From: Anisus vortex
Lineage: Eukaryota; Mollusca; Gastropoda; Planorbidae
DNA length: 64,000 nucleotides
Direction of reading: 5' to 3'
Assembly (NCBI GenBank): GCA_949126835.1
Contig: OX421492.1
Location: 40,720,498-40,784,497, forward strand
This document shows positions 1-11,703 of the stretch, in pieces. Within the stretch, counting starts at the first letter, position 1; each line of letters opens with the position of its first letter. The notes under the pieces are model-generated. The model was not told the origin of the DNA. It saw nothing but the letters and a program-made list of their open reading frames with translations, and did not search any database. The position numbers and the translations under genes are program-made.

Positions 1-960
1 CAGATGACAAGGATGTCAAGTATATCATTGACGCATCTTTTGTAGATTTTTCGTCGATAAGCCATGCACGTAGTTGGACAGTAACAAAAAAAAACAGACG
101 AACTTGTCAGTGAAACAATATCGGGAGTAAATGACATAGAGATATAGTGTTGTGAGTTATCAATTGACTTCGCTGACATCACTGACATTCATCGATGTGT
201 GACAGAAGAAACAATCAATCTGCTGTCACACACTACTTTGCCAGATTGCATTTGTCACAAAACATGACATAAGCCACACATAATCAAGCGTATTGTGATT
301 AACGTTGTGATAAGTGTGGTCAATGTAAAAGATCTTAAAATATCATAAATATCTTGATAAGCGAGGTTTGGTGCAGTAGACATTACGCTAGTGATATCAC
401 AACGTGGTCAACGGATTAAAGATTTGACGGACATCAAGTAATAGATACCTATTGTGCCTGTCTGTTGATCCTCCATCCCCACCCCAACACTCGGATTTTG
501 TGTAGCCGAGTGTCATTCATCAAAGTCAAAGATTCCTTTCCGCAAGTTCTCAGCTGCCAAAATCTGGGGTTTATTTGTGAGTGAACAAATCCCGAAACAG
601 TCCATCAAGCTTGACAGTTGTCTTGGTATTTTGTTGTTTGTTTTTCCTAACATTTTCTTTTGCTGGCATTTATTTCTATGACAATATATTATAATGTCAC
701 CTGTGTGTAAATTGATCTTACCTCTTATCGATATCTAGAGAATCTATAAGGACATAATAGTTATTGATTTGCTGTCTACTTACTCAGCTAATCTCCCCAC
801 TAGTTTTCAATGTCAACAATGAGAAACTTGACATTCTTTACCTTACCAGCTAAATATTGAACTAATGTTTGTATTCCAATGTTGAAGATCAACACTTCAT
901 TACCTTTTCCTGTGGATTCTATGGTAGCCTATGAGGCCAAGAAGGGCTCTGAGACATTTT

Positions 961-1067
961 CTGCAAGTGTTGTAGCGAGGTTTCTGCAAGTATTGCAGTG
1001 TAGTTCTGCAGGTGTTTCAGTGTAGTTCTGCAGGTGTTGCAGTGTAGTTCTGCAGGTGTTGCAGTGT
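961..1067. repeat. 22-bp tandem repeat, about 5 copies
   Basis: Successive copies of a unit around TTCTGCAGGTGTTGCAGTG; the first two copies are diverged (TTCTGCAAGTATTGCAGTG) and the last three nearly identical. Confidence 0.85.
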
Positions 1068-2628
1068 TTTTCTCCTCTGCCTTTTTTAAAGTATGTGGCT
1101 TAAAACATATACATAGTTCATATTACTCAATATGTGTGTAAACTTTATTTATGTGCACCCATTGACTTATTTGTATCGCTCTTGCCTTACGATAGAAAAA
1201 AGACTCTAATAATTTAAACATCACTAACATCTTAATTTTTATAATGTTCATCGAAATAGTATATGCCCTTGAATTTCGTTTTATATCACATTATGTCTAC
1301 AAGTTATTTATTAGTTCAACCATTTAAAGATATCATTCCCAATCCGTTATTTAAAGGTAAAAATCTTGGTATTGCTTTGAAGCTTCAAATCTTCTCCTAA
1401 GCCATTCTACAAAAATATATAGGACATAGGATAGTACTTTTAACTCTCGACATACTTTATGGAATTTCAAAGTACAATTGTCTCAATCTTGCTTGTTCTA
1501 ATTTAGACTGTACGAGAAAAAAAAGGAGAATTTGGTATCAGTTTTCTTCCTGATTTTCTATAAATATACAGATGATTTGCTTTCATCCAATAAGAATCAA
1601 AGAAATCACGACATTTAGCCTCACGCCCTGTCTCCGGTCAGCGACATCCTGCCAATAATCACTCATAATATAATATTCTCTCATTTAAGTGTCTGTACGA
1701 TAACCTCACAGGCCAATTACGCTGCCACCAATTATTGAACTTGACTATTAGATCTTTTCTTTACTTCTGCTTTATATAGAACATATACCGTAAGCCATTT
1801 GTTTTTCGTCACAACTGACGACAAGTGAAAATTATAAATTTACTCAATGGGAGAGATTAGTCTGAGTTTTATTATCTTATATATTACAGACACTCCATCT
1901 ATAAAGAAGAGTAGCCTTGTAAAGCTATTTTACGAGGTTATTGACCTGGAGGTCGAGCTAATTGTTGTTCTATTTCCCCCACATAGAGCATGGCCTATAT
2001 CGACTGAAGTAACAGTGGCTTTTTTATGTATGTCATTTTTTGTCACGTGGTGTTTTAAGGCGTTGCCCGAGAGTGTTGTTTATCACGCGCTGTAGCTATA
2101 GATATTGGGATACACATGATACAATGATTGGTGTTAATGAAGACTTCTGCCGGGGTAAGGTGGGGGAGGGGGGTGATAAGTAGAGCCTACGAATTACCAC
2201 GTCAAGAAATCCTGAGTTACTCGACACGTTTTTATTTTGTTCAACTCTGCAACATACTGTTCCGCCGCACGGCAACTCCGGTACTATAACTCCATAGGTA
2301 TACGACTTATTCTAATCCACCACGAAATAAATCTAATTCATTTAATAAATCACGATCGGAAATAAAAAAAAAATTGAAAATACTTTTCTTTTTGGTCTGA
2401 TCTAATTTTATAGGCTACTGGTGCTCCTTCGAGTTTGTCCCATGCTTATCATTAGTTTGAATCCAGTTGTTTTTTTTTGTGAGATTTATTCAGAATTGCT
2501 ATTAGACTTGGCAGTTTGGCTAATCCCGCGACACCTGGACAAAATATCTAAATTTCCGCTACGTGGAGTGAAATTCCACTTCCCAAATATTATGTTTCTC
2601 AATATAAACCAATTAAAATAGATCTAAT

Positions 2629-4280
2629 CAGTAGCGTAGCCGGCGGGGGGGGGGGGGGGTAGCAGGGGGAGCGGCCGCTACCCCACGCCCATTTTCCAAA
2701 AAATGGGGCCTTTTTTAATAATTAACATTTTGTTTATCCAATGATATTTTAAGAATAGAAAGGTGAACTCTTTTCAAGAAAAAAGAGGGACCTTTTCAAG
2801 AACGAAAACGTAGGTCTTTTTAATGAATAAAACGTTTGACCTATTTAGGAATTTAAAAAAGTGCGACATTTTAAATGCTAAGAAGTGGGACATTTTTAAG
2901 ACTGAAAAGGGAGATCCTTTAAGAAAACAGTATAAAAAAATGAACTTTCACACTAATTGATATTTCTTATAATGTATTAACGTTGTCCAGATGAAATTTC
3001 TAGCAGCTAATTATAATTCCTTTTCATTTTGATCTCAGCTTCTGAGATTTTTTTTAATGTTTTAAGACATAGGTTCAGGGATATGGATTATAGCATTGCA
3101 GTTAAGCGGTAGAATTACGTGTCAATCATACATAGTAAGTAGTTAATGTAATGTTTAGATATGTACATATTAATTTTCCAGTCATATAATATTTATATAA
3201 CTTTCAACAATATTTTATACTTTTTTTTATTATATTGATATAAATCTTAAGCTTTTTATTTTTTTATAAAGGAAAAATATAAAACATTTAGAAATATTAA
3301 CGCAAATAAAAAACGGGTTAATTATCTCCCTTTAATTAAATGAAAGTTTCCTAATTTGATTCTAAAGTGATGCCAGTCAAGTTATGCTTTGTATTATAAA
3401 TAATATTACTTATTCATTTACATTTCCTTATTCAAATCTAGCATTGTGGTATTTATTTCAGTTATATAGTAATTAGAGTATTACAATTAGTTTACGTTAA
3501 ACAGTTGTAAAAAAACATTAACTGCATAATTGTTTAAGTATTTTTTACCCATTACTTATTACAATAACAACAATTACACAATATATTGCTAGTATATAAG
3601 CCTCTTATATTTATTACAATAATAAAACACATCTTTTAGAATTCATTAGGCAATATTTATACTTAATAAAAGAAGAGGAGCATAGGGCTAAAAACTATTT
3701 TAAATGTAATTAGTCTGTATTAATTGATGAGCGCCTTGTCATTGAGTGCTCTTCGCTAACAGTTGTAAGCTGACCCAAAAGCTGAAAGTAGAGTGAATGC
3801 CCAGCAGTTGAGAAAAGCACTCGACCTGCATAGTTTGCATTTAAAAATCTCCTTTTTGGCGGTATCTCGCGTGGCACTGAAAATCACTCTGCTTGCCAAC
3901 TTTGCCATCTCTGTTCTAAGATTTAACTATTGGTGTTACTTTTGCCAGTTGTGAATATTCGCTAGTAATGAACATTGCAGCATTTTCTGAACTTGTTCTA
4001 ATTTATTTATAATATATGTGCATCCTGAAATCAGCAGTATCAATCAATTTTGCAGAATTTTCCGCCTTTTATAGTTGCTTAGAAAAGAATCGTCAATAGT
4101 GAAAAAAAAACTACAGTAATACACAGCGTATGTAGCCTACCCCGAGGTACAGGGTATTCTTGTAAGACTTGATACGTTCAAATTTTTAGTTCTTCTATTA
4201 ATGTAGAAAAAGGGCTTAAAGCGGGGCCTTTTTCTTAAAATTTGCCCCCCCCCTAGCACCAAAACCTAGTTACGTCACTG
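2629..4280. mobile_element. Non-autonomous hAT-type DNA transposon, 1652 bp
   Basis: The left end CAGTAGCGTAGCCGGCGGGG and the right end, read in reverse, CCAGTGACGTAACTAGG share the CAGTGRCGTARC type of terminal inverted repeat. The element is bounded by a perfect 8-bp target duplication GATCTAAT (2621-2628 and 4281-4288), typical of hAT insertions. The interior is AT-rich and has no transposase frame. Parts of the interior (about 3290-3480) reappear at 35880-36070 and, inverted, at 38200-38350 and 55920-56010, so it belongs to a family spread through the window. The G run at 2643-2660 and the C run near 4247 lie just inside the ends. Confidence 0.9.
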
Positions 4281-4536
4281 GATCTAATGTGGGTTAGTCA
4301 TGGTCATTTGAATAGCGCGTATCTCCATGCTATCACATTTAGGTGCTCTTTTCTACAATTGTGTTTAATTTCCTAAATTTAATGGAAATTCATAGGCCTA
4401 CACCATTTTTGATGATAGTTTCACTTAACTCAGCGTCATCTATAAGACCAAGGACTATGCATTTTTTATTTGTATTTCCTAATGCACAAAGAAAAGTATT
4501 ATTTGCTTATTTAAATTTTTTTATTTTTTCTTTCAG

Positions 4537-4789
4537 TTGGTTTCTGCCGAAACAACCAATGGCAAATGCCGCAGCAAGTCCGGAAGCTACGCCAAGGACG
4601 AGTTCAAGCTTCAGACATGCGCCAGGTGCTATACTTTCATCACTCAGTCACGTGATGTGACCTTCCACCCCTCCCACGCCTTCCTAGTGGTGGTGAACAA
4701 CCATACAAGGTTTATGCAGTGGACGATACTCATACCAGATTATGACAATGCTACTGCGGCGGAGAAAATTTGCTCAACCATCAGCGCAG
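4537..4789 (+). CDS. Receptor exon 1 of those visible: extracellular N-terminal extension
   Basis: The acceptor follows a strong pyrimidine tract ending tttcag; the donor is gcag|gtaggt. It encodes residues 1-84 and the first base of codon 85, so it ends in phase 1, which fits the next exon exactly (G + AC = Asp). It has no initiator ATG in frame at its start, so it is internal and the signal-peptide exon lies upstream. It contains four cysteines (C11, C28, C31, C79) and N-glycosylation sequons at N55 (NHT) and N71 (NAT). These residues precede the canonical hormone-binding domain and do not match a part of it that I recognise. The exon call rests on phase, splice sites and base composition, so it is less certain than the downstream exons. 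Confidence 0.7.
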
Positions 4790-7700
4790 GTAGGTTTCTG
4801 TGTAGGATCTGTCAGGGGGTTCCGGGAATATTATATGTGTCCTCCGTTTGTCCTTCTTTGGTCCTTCATTTGTTCTTCATTTATGGAAATGCATCGGACA
4901 ATGTGGTCTAGCTGCAGTGCGTTTGGATTGTCATTGTGAAGGTGCCGGATTTCCATGTTAATAGCCAGGATTTATTCCGGGCCCTGGTGAGCATTCCTGA
5001 TTCTTACCTTTTAATAATTGTTGAAAGTCAAGGTTACCGGGCATGGTTCTAGCCACACTATCCCATTGTATACCGTGATCACAATGATTGGCGTGCAGCG
5101 TGGTCACAAAAGGCTACTTTATTTACTTGTACTTGCCGAACTGAAGTCTCGTCAAGCCAAGTCTCCAGTAGTTAACCTTTTATTGTTAATTTCAACGCTT
5201 GACAGTGATCATATCTCTCAGATTTTCAACAATTGTTGTCAATTCTTTGTTTGAAAAGGGGGTTTGGTGGTTGTATGGTGGAGGAGCTTCTATTAAAATG
5301 TGTATTGAAAGGAAAGTGACCGCTGCTGAACTTCAAACCTGGTCAGTAAGGTCCGACGGGTACTAAACTTTAAAAAATATAATTGCACAATGTTACACAC
5401 ATAATATACTTGACGACCATCACCTAGTGAATATCTATAAGTCTAACCTCACCTTTAAATACATTTTAACACACAGGGTAAGTGTACTGACCATAGACTA
5501 TCTAAAGATGACAACAGATGTAAGCTTCTAATTTACTACAATAACGTAATTGTACTTGATTCAATGAAATAATGCGCTATGAATATTTGGCTGACACCCT
5601 GTTGCACGTCCGAAGAACATTGCTCTGTCGAGAGGTTCCTAGATTCGGTGGGGAAGAAGCAATATGTGCAGCAGCCCGTCTCAAACCAGCCCTGGTGCTT
5701 GAATGTCCTGACCTATCGTCTGGAATTTGTGCTACCGGGCGGCAGTGCACTTATAAGAGCAAGCCACCACGTTAATGATCCGATATGAACTCAGCAGGTG
5801 GATATAGAAGTGTAGTGCATGTACTGCAGAGACCGTATCCAATGGTACGCGGCACGACTATAAGGCGGGTTGGATAGTCTCGGACAGGATCTTGGTGTGC
5901 TCTTTCTTGATCCACCCCTTAACAACGCTACGACGTTACTGTATTATTATTATTATAGGTATTATTTGAGACAATAACAGATCGGTATCAGTATATTACT
6001 TTAAAACATATGTTTACATATATTGTGTTTGTATTTTAAAGAGATATTGTCGTCTGTATTATGAGGTATCGATTCTTGAATCGTGTCTACGCCTGCATTA
6101 TTGTTTGTTAAATGGTGAGATCATTAAATAGCCAGGAAAATGCCAGAATATCTATAATTAAACCTGCATAGATCCTCTCGTGTTGTACTTTTTACTAGTC
6201 ATGCTAACAAAATAATAATGTCATTTGAAAATAATCCTGAAAAAATAATTTTTCAAGTCTAGCCCGGAGCAACTTTTTATTTTTCTAACTGCAAAAAAAA
6301 AAAAAAGAAAAAGAAAAAGACATTAAAAAATGCATTCGTTAAAAGATGGCCGCCTCCAGCATGTAGAAACTTCCTTTGTGTTTTTCTTCCAATAATATTT
6401 TAATAGAAAATGAAAATTAAGTTCAATTAAGAAGTTTAAAGAAACTATGATTTTTAAATTCATGTTAATTTTGAGCAATTATACAATTTATTAAGCCAAC
6501 TATGTATCTTAATTCTATGATTTTAATTGCCATTATTATTGTTTGAACTGATTTGAACAAGTTATAAGAAAATGTTATAAGAAAATCTGATTGGTTAACT
6601 GCCCCTTCCCTAACCTCGTCCTCCCACGTTCCTTTATTAATTAATTCTTTTGAAGTTCGAGGCCGTGTTTTATTTCTGTTTGGGTCGCAAGCGTACAGTA
6701 AAAGCTGTGTTAAGATGGACCGCTTTCTTTCATATTTCTGCTATTTGATAACTTGAATCACTTAGTTTCAGAATTTCAAACAGTGTCATTGGCTGCGCAC
6801 GGAAAAAAACAATCCTTCATATTTGTGCACATGGGAAGTATGCGCATGCACAAACTAACTATTCAGCTCTAAAAATAGAGCAAGTGGTCCATGTTATTAT
6901 AGTCTTTGCTTAAACGACACATCTGATCATGCTATAAGACTACTTATCATAGTAGGCTCCACATCTAGTAGGCCAAAGATAGTCTAGTAGGGTCATCATA
7001 GTCTAGTAGGCCCCACATAATCTAGTAGGCTCCACATAGTCTAGTAGGCTCCACATAGTCTAGGAGGCTCCACATAGTCTAGGAGGCTCCACATAGTCTA
7101 GGAGGCTCCACATAGTCTAGGAGGCTCCACATAGTCTAGTAGGCTCCACATAGTCTAGGAGGCTCCACATAGTCTAGGAGGCTCCACATAGTCTAGGAGG
7201 CTCCACATAGTCTAGGAGGCTCCACATAGTCTAGGCGGCTCCACATAGTCTAGTAGGCTCCACATAGTCTAGTAGGCTCCACATAGTCTAGTAGGCTCCA
7301 CATAGTCTAGTAGGCTCCACATAGTCTAGTAGGCTCCACATAGTCTAGTAGGCTCCACATAGTCTAGTAGGCTCCACATAGTCTAGTAGGCTCAACATAG
7401 TCTAGTAGGGTCCTCATAGTCTAGTAGGGTCCACATAGTCTAGTAGGCTCCACATAGTCTAGTAGGCTCCACATAGTCTAGTAGGCTCCACATAGTCTAG
7501 TAGGCCCCACATAGTCTAGGAGGCTCCACATAGTCTAGTAGGGTATTCATAGTCTAGTAGGGTCATCATAGTCTAGTAAGCCCCACATAGTCTAGTAGGC
7601 TCCACATAGTCTAGTAGGCTCCACATAGTCTAGTAGGCTCCACATAGTCTAGTAGGGTCCACATAGTCTAGTAGGCTCCACATAGTGTAGTAGGCTCCAC

Positions 7701-10700
7701 ATAGTCTAGTAGGCTCCACATAGTCTAGTAGGCTCCACATAGTCTAGTAGGCTCCACATAGTCTAGTAGGCTCCACATAGTCTAGTAGGCTCAACATAGT
7801 CTAGTAGGGTCCACATAGTCTAGTAGGCTCCACATAGTCTAGTAGGCTCCACTTAGTCTAGTAGGCTCCACATAGTCTAGTAGGCCCCACATAGTCTAGG
7901 AGGCTCCACATAGTCTAGTAGGGTATTCATAGTCTAGTAGGGTCATCATAGTCTAGTAGGCCCCACATAGTCTAGTAGGCTCCACATAGTCTAGTAGGCT
8001 CCACATTGTCTAGTAGGCTCAACATAGTCTAGTAGTAGTTCCTTTTCCAGTTCAAGTTGGTCATGTTTCAACTGGAGGATTTTCAGTCACTCAATCCACT
8101 ACACATTGTATAGATCAATAATAAAGCGAGGATTATATCTACAGCTTTTATTTTCTCATTCCTTTTTATCTTTTCTTCAAAATACGTGGTTTTATTTTTT
8201 CAATAAAAAAAAAGCCTCCACCCACTCGTCATAGGAAACAACATAATCATTAGCTGGCCATCTTGCTCTTCACTGCCACACAGTTTCCTCGCTGTCCCGA
8301 TCAAGTTGGGACAGACCGAATTCTTAAAATTTATTTTCACAGTATAAAATAAAAAAAAAAAAACAAAGATACCTATTTGGGGAAAAAAAAGAACACTTGC
8401 TGGATCCTAAAACATGTTTCTATCATTCTTTATGTTCATCTTTTAAGGAACAAACAATCAAACATGATCAGAATACTTACTTAAAGATGGGTGAAAATCT
8501 GGCCATTGAAAAGGTAGAAGTTTAAAAGAGCTGACTTTTGTCTAATGCTTTTGTCTGATAAGCTGAAAATTGTGATATTTCAATTTCAATTTTAAATAGC
8601 ATATTAAACTATATTGAAACTGAGATAGATTTCTAAATTTTTGTTAATGGTTTCATAGATCTGCTTTAAATACAATCAAACAAGCCAAGATTTGACTTTT
8701 TTATTATACCAACCTAATTCTACTCAATTTTTTTTCAAACTTGAACAAGAAAATGAAATACATAATCGAGGTATAAATATTTTGTAAAAACTTTACCTAT
8801 ATTATGATAAGCCTACATTGTTAAACCCTATATGTAATACAAAGCTATAAATAAAAATAAGACGATGGCTTTTAATTTTTTGCTTGAACGATTTCTTTTT
8901 GAACTATCAATCGCTCACGCCTCAATGAAGAACTTTACAATTATTTATATCTCTTATTTTGCGTATTCTTTCTCTCTCGCTCTCGTTCTAGGTATATATC
9001 GTATACATTTCATGATGTAATCAGAGATATAAAATTAAGTTATGTTAAAAGTTTTTTTAATAAACTTATCTTGTCAAATACGACATTAGTTTGCTGTTAG
9101 GCTTTAATCTTTCTGATAGGTCGTTAGGATTGAGTGCTGGGTGCCTGGTTGTAATATAATTTTTACTTCAGAGATACCTCCCTTTTCATATTGTTATGAT
9201 ATCGGCTATTTTAAGGGGTTTATGTGTTTATGTATTCACATAACACTATAGAATTTATAAGTACATACTTTCATTGAAGGCATAAAGTTAAATCAACTGA
9301 AGAACTTGATAGATTGCCGATTATAGAGAGAGACCCGACTTGGATATATTCTAGCAAAGAAATGTCTTGAATTTTCTATTGGTTGAAAAGAGTCAGATTG
9401 TTACGTATTCTTCCCGCCAAAACTTGCGGCTGACACACTATGAATTTAGGGGATAGTTTTGTTGTTAGCCGTCAAAGACATGTCTAAATTTAAGGGTTTG
9501 AATCTAGAACTAAAACATTTTACTAATGCATTATTTACTTAATATATATTTATACACACGTTTTCTTCTCTTTTTTTTTACTGTGTGATCAAAGAGCATC
9601 AAACGGTATGAAATCCAATGGTTGTCTGGAAGTGGTCGTTTTCTTATTTTGAAAGATTGATTACTCCGTGCGTCATAACTGGACAGTTATCCCTCTTCTT
9701 TTTTGTTCGGTGGCCTTTGGTTTTATAAGAGTGATAGGGATATTGCATGTTGTGATAAGCTTGCTCACCAATTCTGTTACTAGTGTTACAATCATATATT
9801 TCTATGATTGTGTGAAATCAATATGTAGGCCTATTCATTACTGTTACAGACATGTGTTTTTATGACTGTGTGATAGCAATATGTTTACATTACTTTTACA
9901 TACATGTGTTTCTATGACTGTTTCATATCAATATGTATTCATTACTGTTACAGACATGTGTTTTCGTTGGAAGAAATGCTGTGAGGATGCAGTCAGCTGT
10001 TGTGACAGGCACCTGAGGCAAGGGCCCCAAGAGAATGACACCTGCCCACGCACCTGGGACGGCTACGGCTGCTGGGATGACGCACTATCTGGAACAACGT
10101 CATACATAAGCTGTCCTGGTTTCCTGCAGTTCGCCATATCTTCCAGTAAGTCGCAGATTAGCCTCTTCATTAATAAGTTGATTTTAAATTTAACATTAAA
10201 ACCAAACCTCTTTACGTACATCATAGATCAACGTGCAGCACATCATTATAATGAAATCATATTTCTACAATTTACGTTTAAGATGTATGAAGATATAATA
10301 AGTATATTGATAAACGTGTAATTAGAACACTTTCTACTTTGTTCACATGTTTTAAACTAACCAGAATATTTGAGTTTTAAAACTAACCATTATCTAAGCC
10401 CAATGGTCAGTATCAATCGCTGCCAGACCGCTTTGCGAAAAAGTTTGTACGGTGCATTGCTCCCTTTTTTTACCCTTTTCTTGATCCCCAGACTTATAGC
10501 AGCCGGTGTATATATATACAATATGGATTGTTTTTTCATCGATCATATTATTATGACAAAGCCAGGATAAGATAGAACTCTAGAGAAACTCCTGTAACAC
10601 CGAGAAGTAAAGAAGAAAGCTAAATCATCACTTGGACTCAAACTTCTATACAAATGTTTGCTATAAATATAAAATAGCCTTACAATCATCGCCCTTGCCA

Positions 10701-11671
10701 TGGTATACAATGGGATTGTGTGTTCAGGTTTTGATAGACTCAGCGATACCCTCCATACCCGGAAGTTATAAGTGTTTTTTTTAATTCGCGCATTCGTTCA
10801 AGTATCATTGACCCGACAAATCGCAAACGACGCTCAATGATAAATTCTATCCTCAGCTAATACTCCTTAGATAAATGCAATTTGTAAATATCCCACTTTA
10901 GAACCGATTCTTTAATCTACTTGAACCCTAAGCTAAATCACAGTCTGCACAATCAGCTAGAGCTAAATCACAGTCTGCACAATCAGCTAGAGCTAAATCA
11001 CAGTCTGCACAATCAGCTAGAGCTAAATCACAGTCTGCACAATCAGCTAGAGCTAAATCACAGTCTGCACAATCAGCTAGAGCTAAATCTTCTATTCATA
11101 GAAACACAGAGTCTGGAATATTTAATCACAGTCTGCACAATCAGCTAGAGCTAAATCTTCTATTCATAGAAACACAGAGTCTGGAATATTTAATCAAAGT
11201 CTGCACAATCAGCTAGAGCTAAATCTTCTATTCATAGAAACACAGAGTCTGGAATATTTAATCAAAGTCTGCACAATCAGCTAGAGCTCAATCTTCTATT
11301 CATAGAAACACAGAGTCTGAAATATTTAATCAAAGTCTGCACAATCAGCTAGAGCTCAATCTTCTATTCATAGAAACACAGAGTCTGAAATATTTAATCA
11401 AAGTCTGCACAATCAGCTAGAGCTCAATCTTCTATTCATAGAAACACAGAGTCTGAAATATTTAATCAAAGTCTGCACAATAAGCTAGAGCTAAATCTTC
11501 TATTCATATAAACACAGAGTCTGGAATATTTAATCAAAGTCTGCACAATCAGCTAGAGCTAAATCTTCTATTCATAAAAACACAGAGTCTGGAATATTTA
11601 ATCAAAGTCTGCACAATCAGCTAGAGCTCATTCAAAGAAAAGAAAAGAACATTTGTGTCTGGAAACTATAT

Positions 11672-11703
<32 letters not shown>

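Larger units (their letters stand above)
1..4536. other. Sequence upstream of the first visible exon
   Basis: Probably an intron of the receptor gene, because the exon at 4537 has a strong acceptor and no start codon. No exon with a signal peptide was recognised. Apart from a short 22-bp tandem repeat near 961 and the hAT element at 2629-4280, this stretch is AT-rich and shows no supported gene. Confidence 0.5.
4790..9953 (+). other. Receptor intron 1
   Basis: GT-AG intron of 5.2 kb. It holds SINE fragments (5025-5375), a dispersed repeat (5595-5935), a MITE (6698-6911), the 19-bp minisatellite (6945-8036) and the acceptor duplication (9770-9953). The stretches 5940-6695 and 8040-9770 are plain AT-rich sequence in which I see no gene. 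Confidence 0.85.

Noticed and set aside
1847..2095. 82-codon frame with a hydrophobic stretch as the missing signal-peptide exon
   Set aside because: The hydrophobic part is not placed like a signal peptide, and there is no donor in the phase needed by the exon at 4537 that stands out.
6945..8036. A CRISPR-like array
   Set aside because: Units are contiguous 19-bp tandem repeats without unique spacers, in animal DNA.
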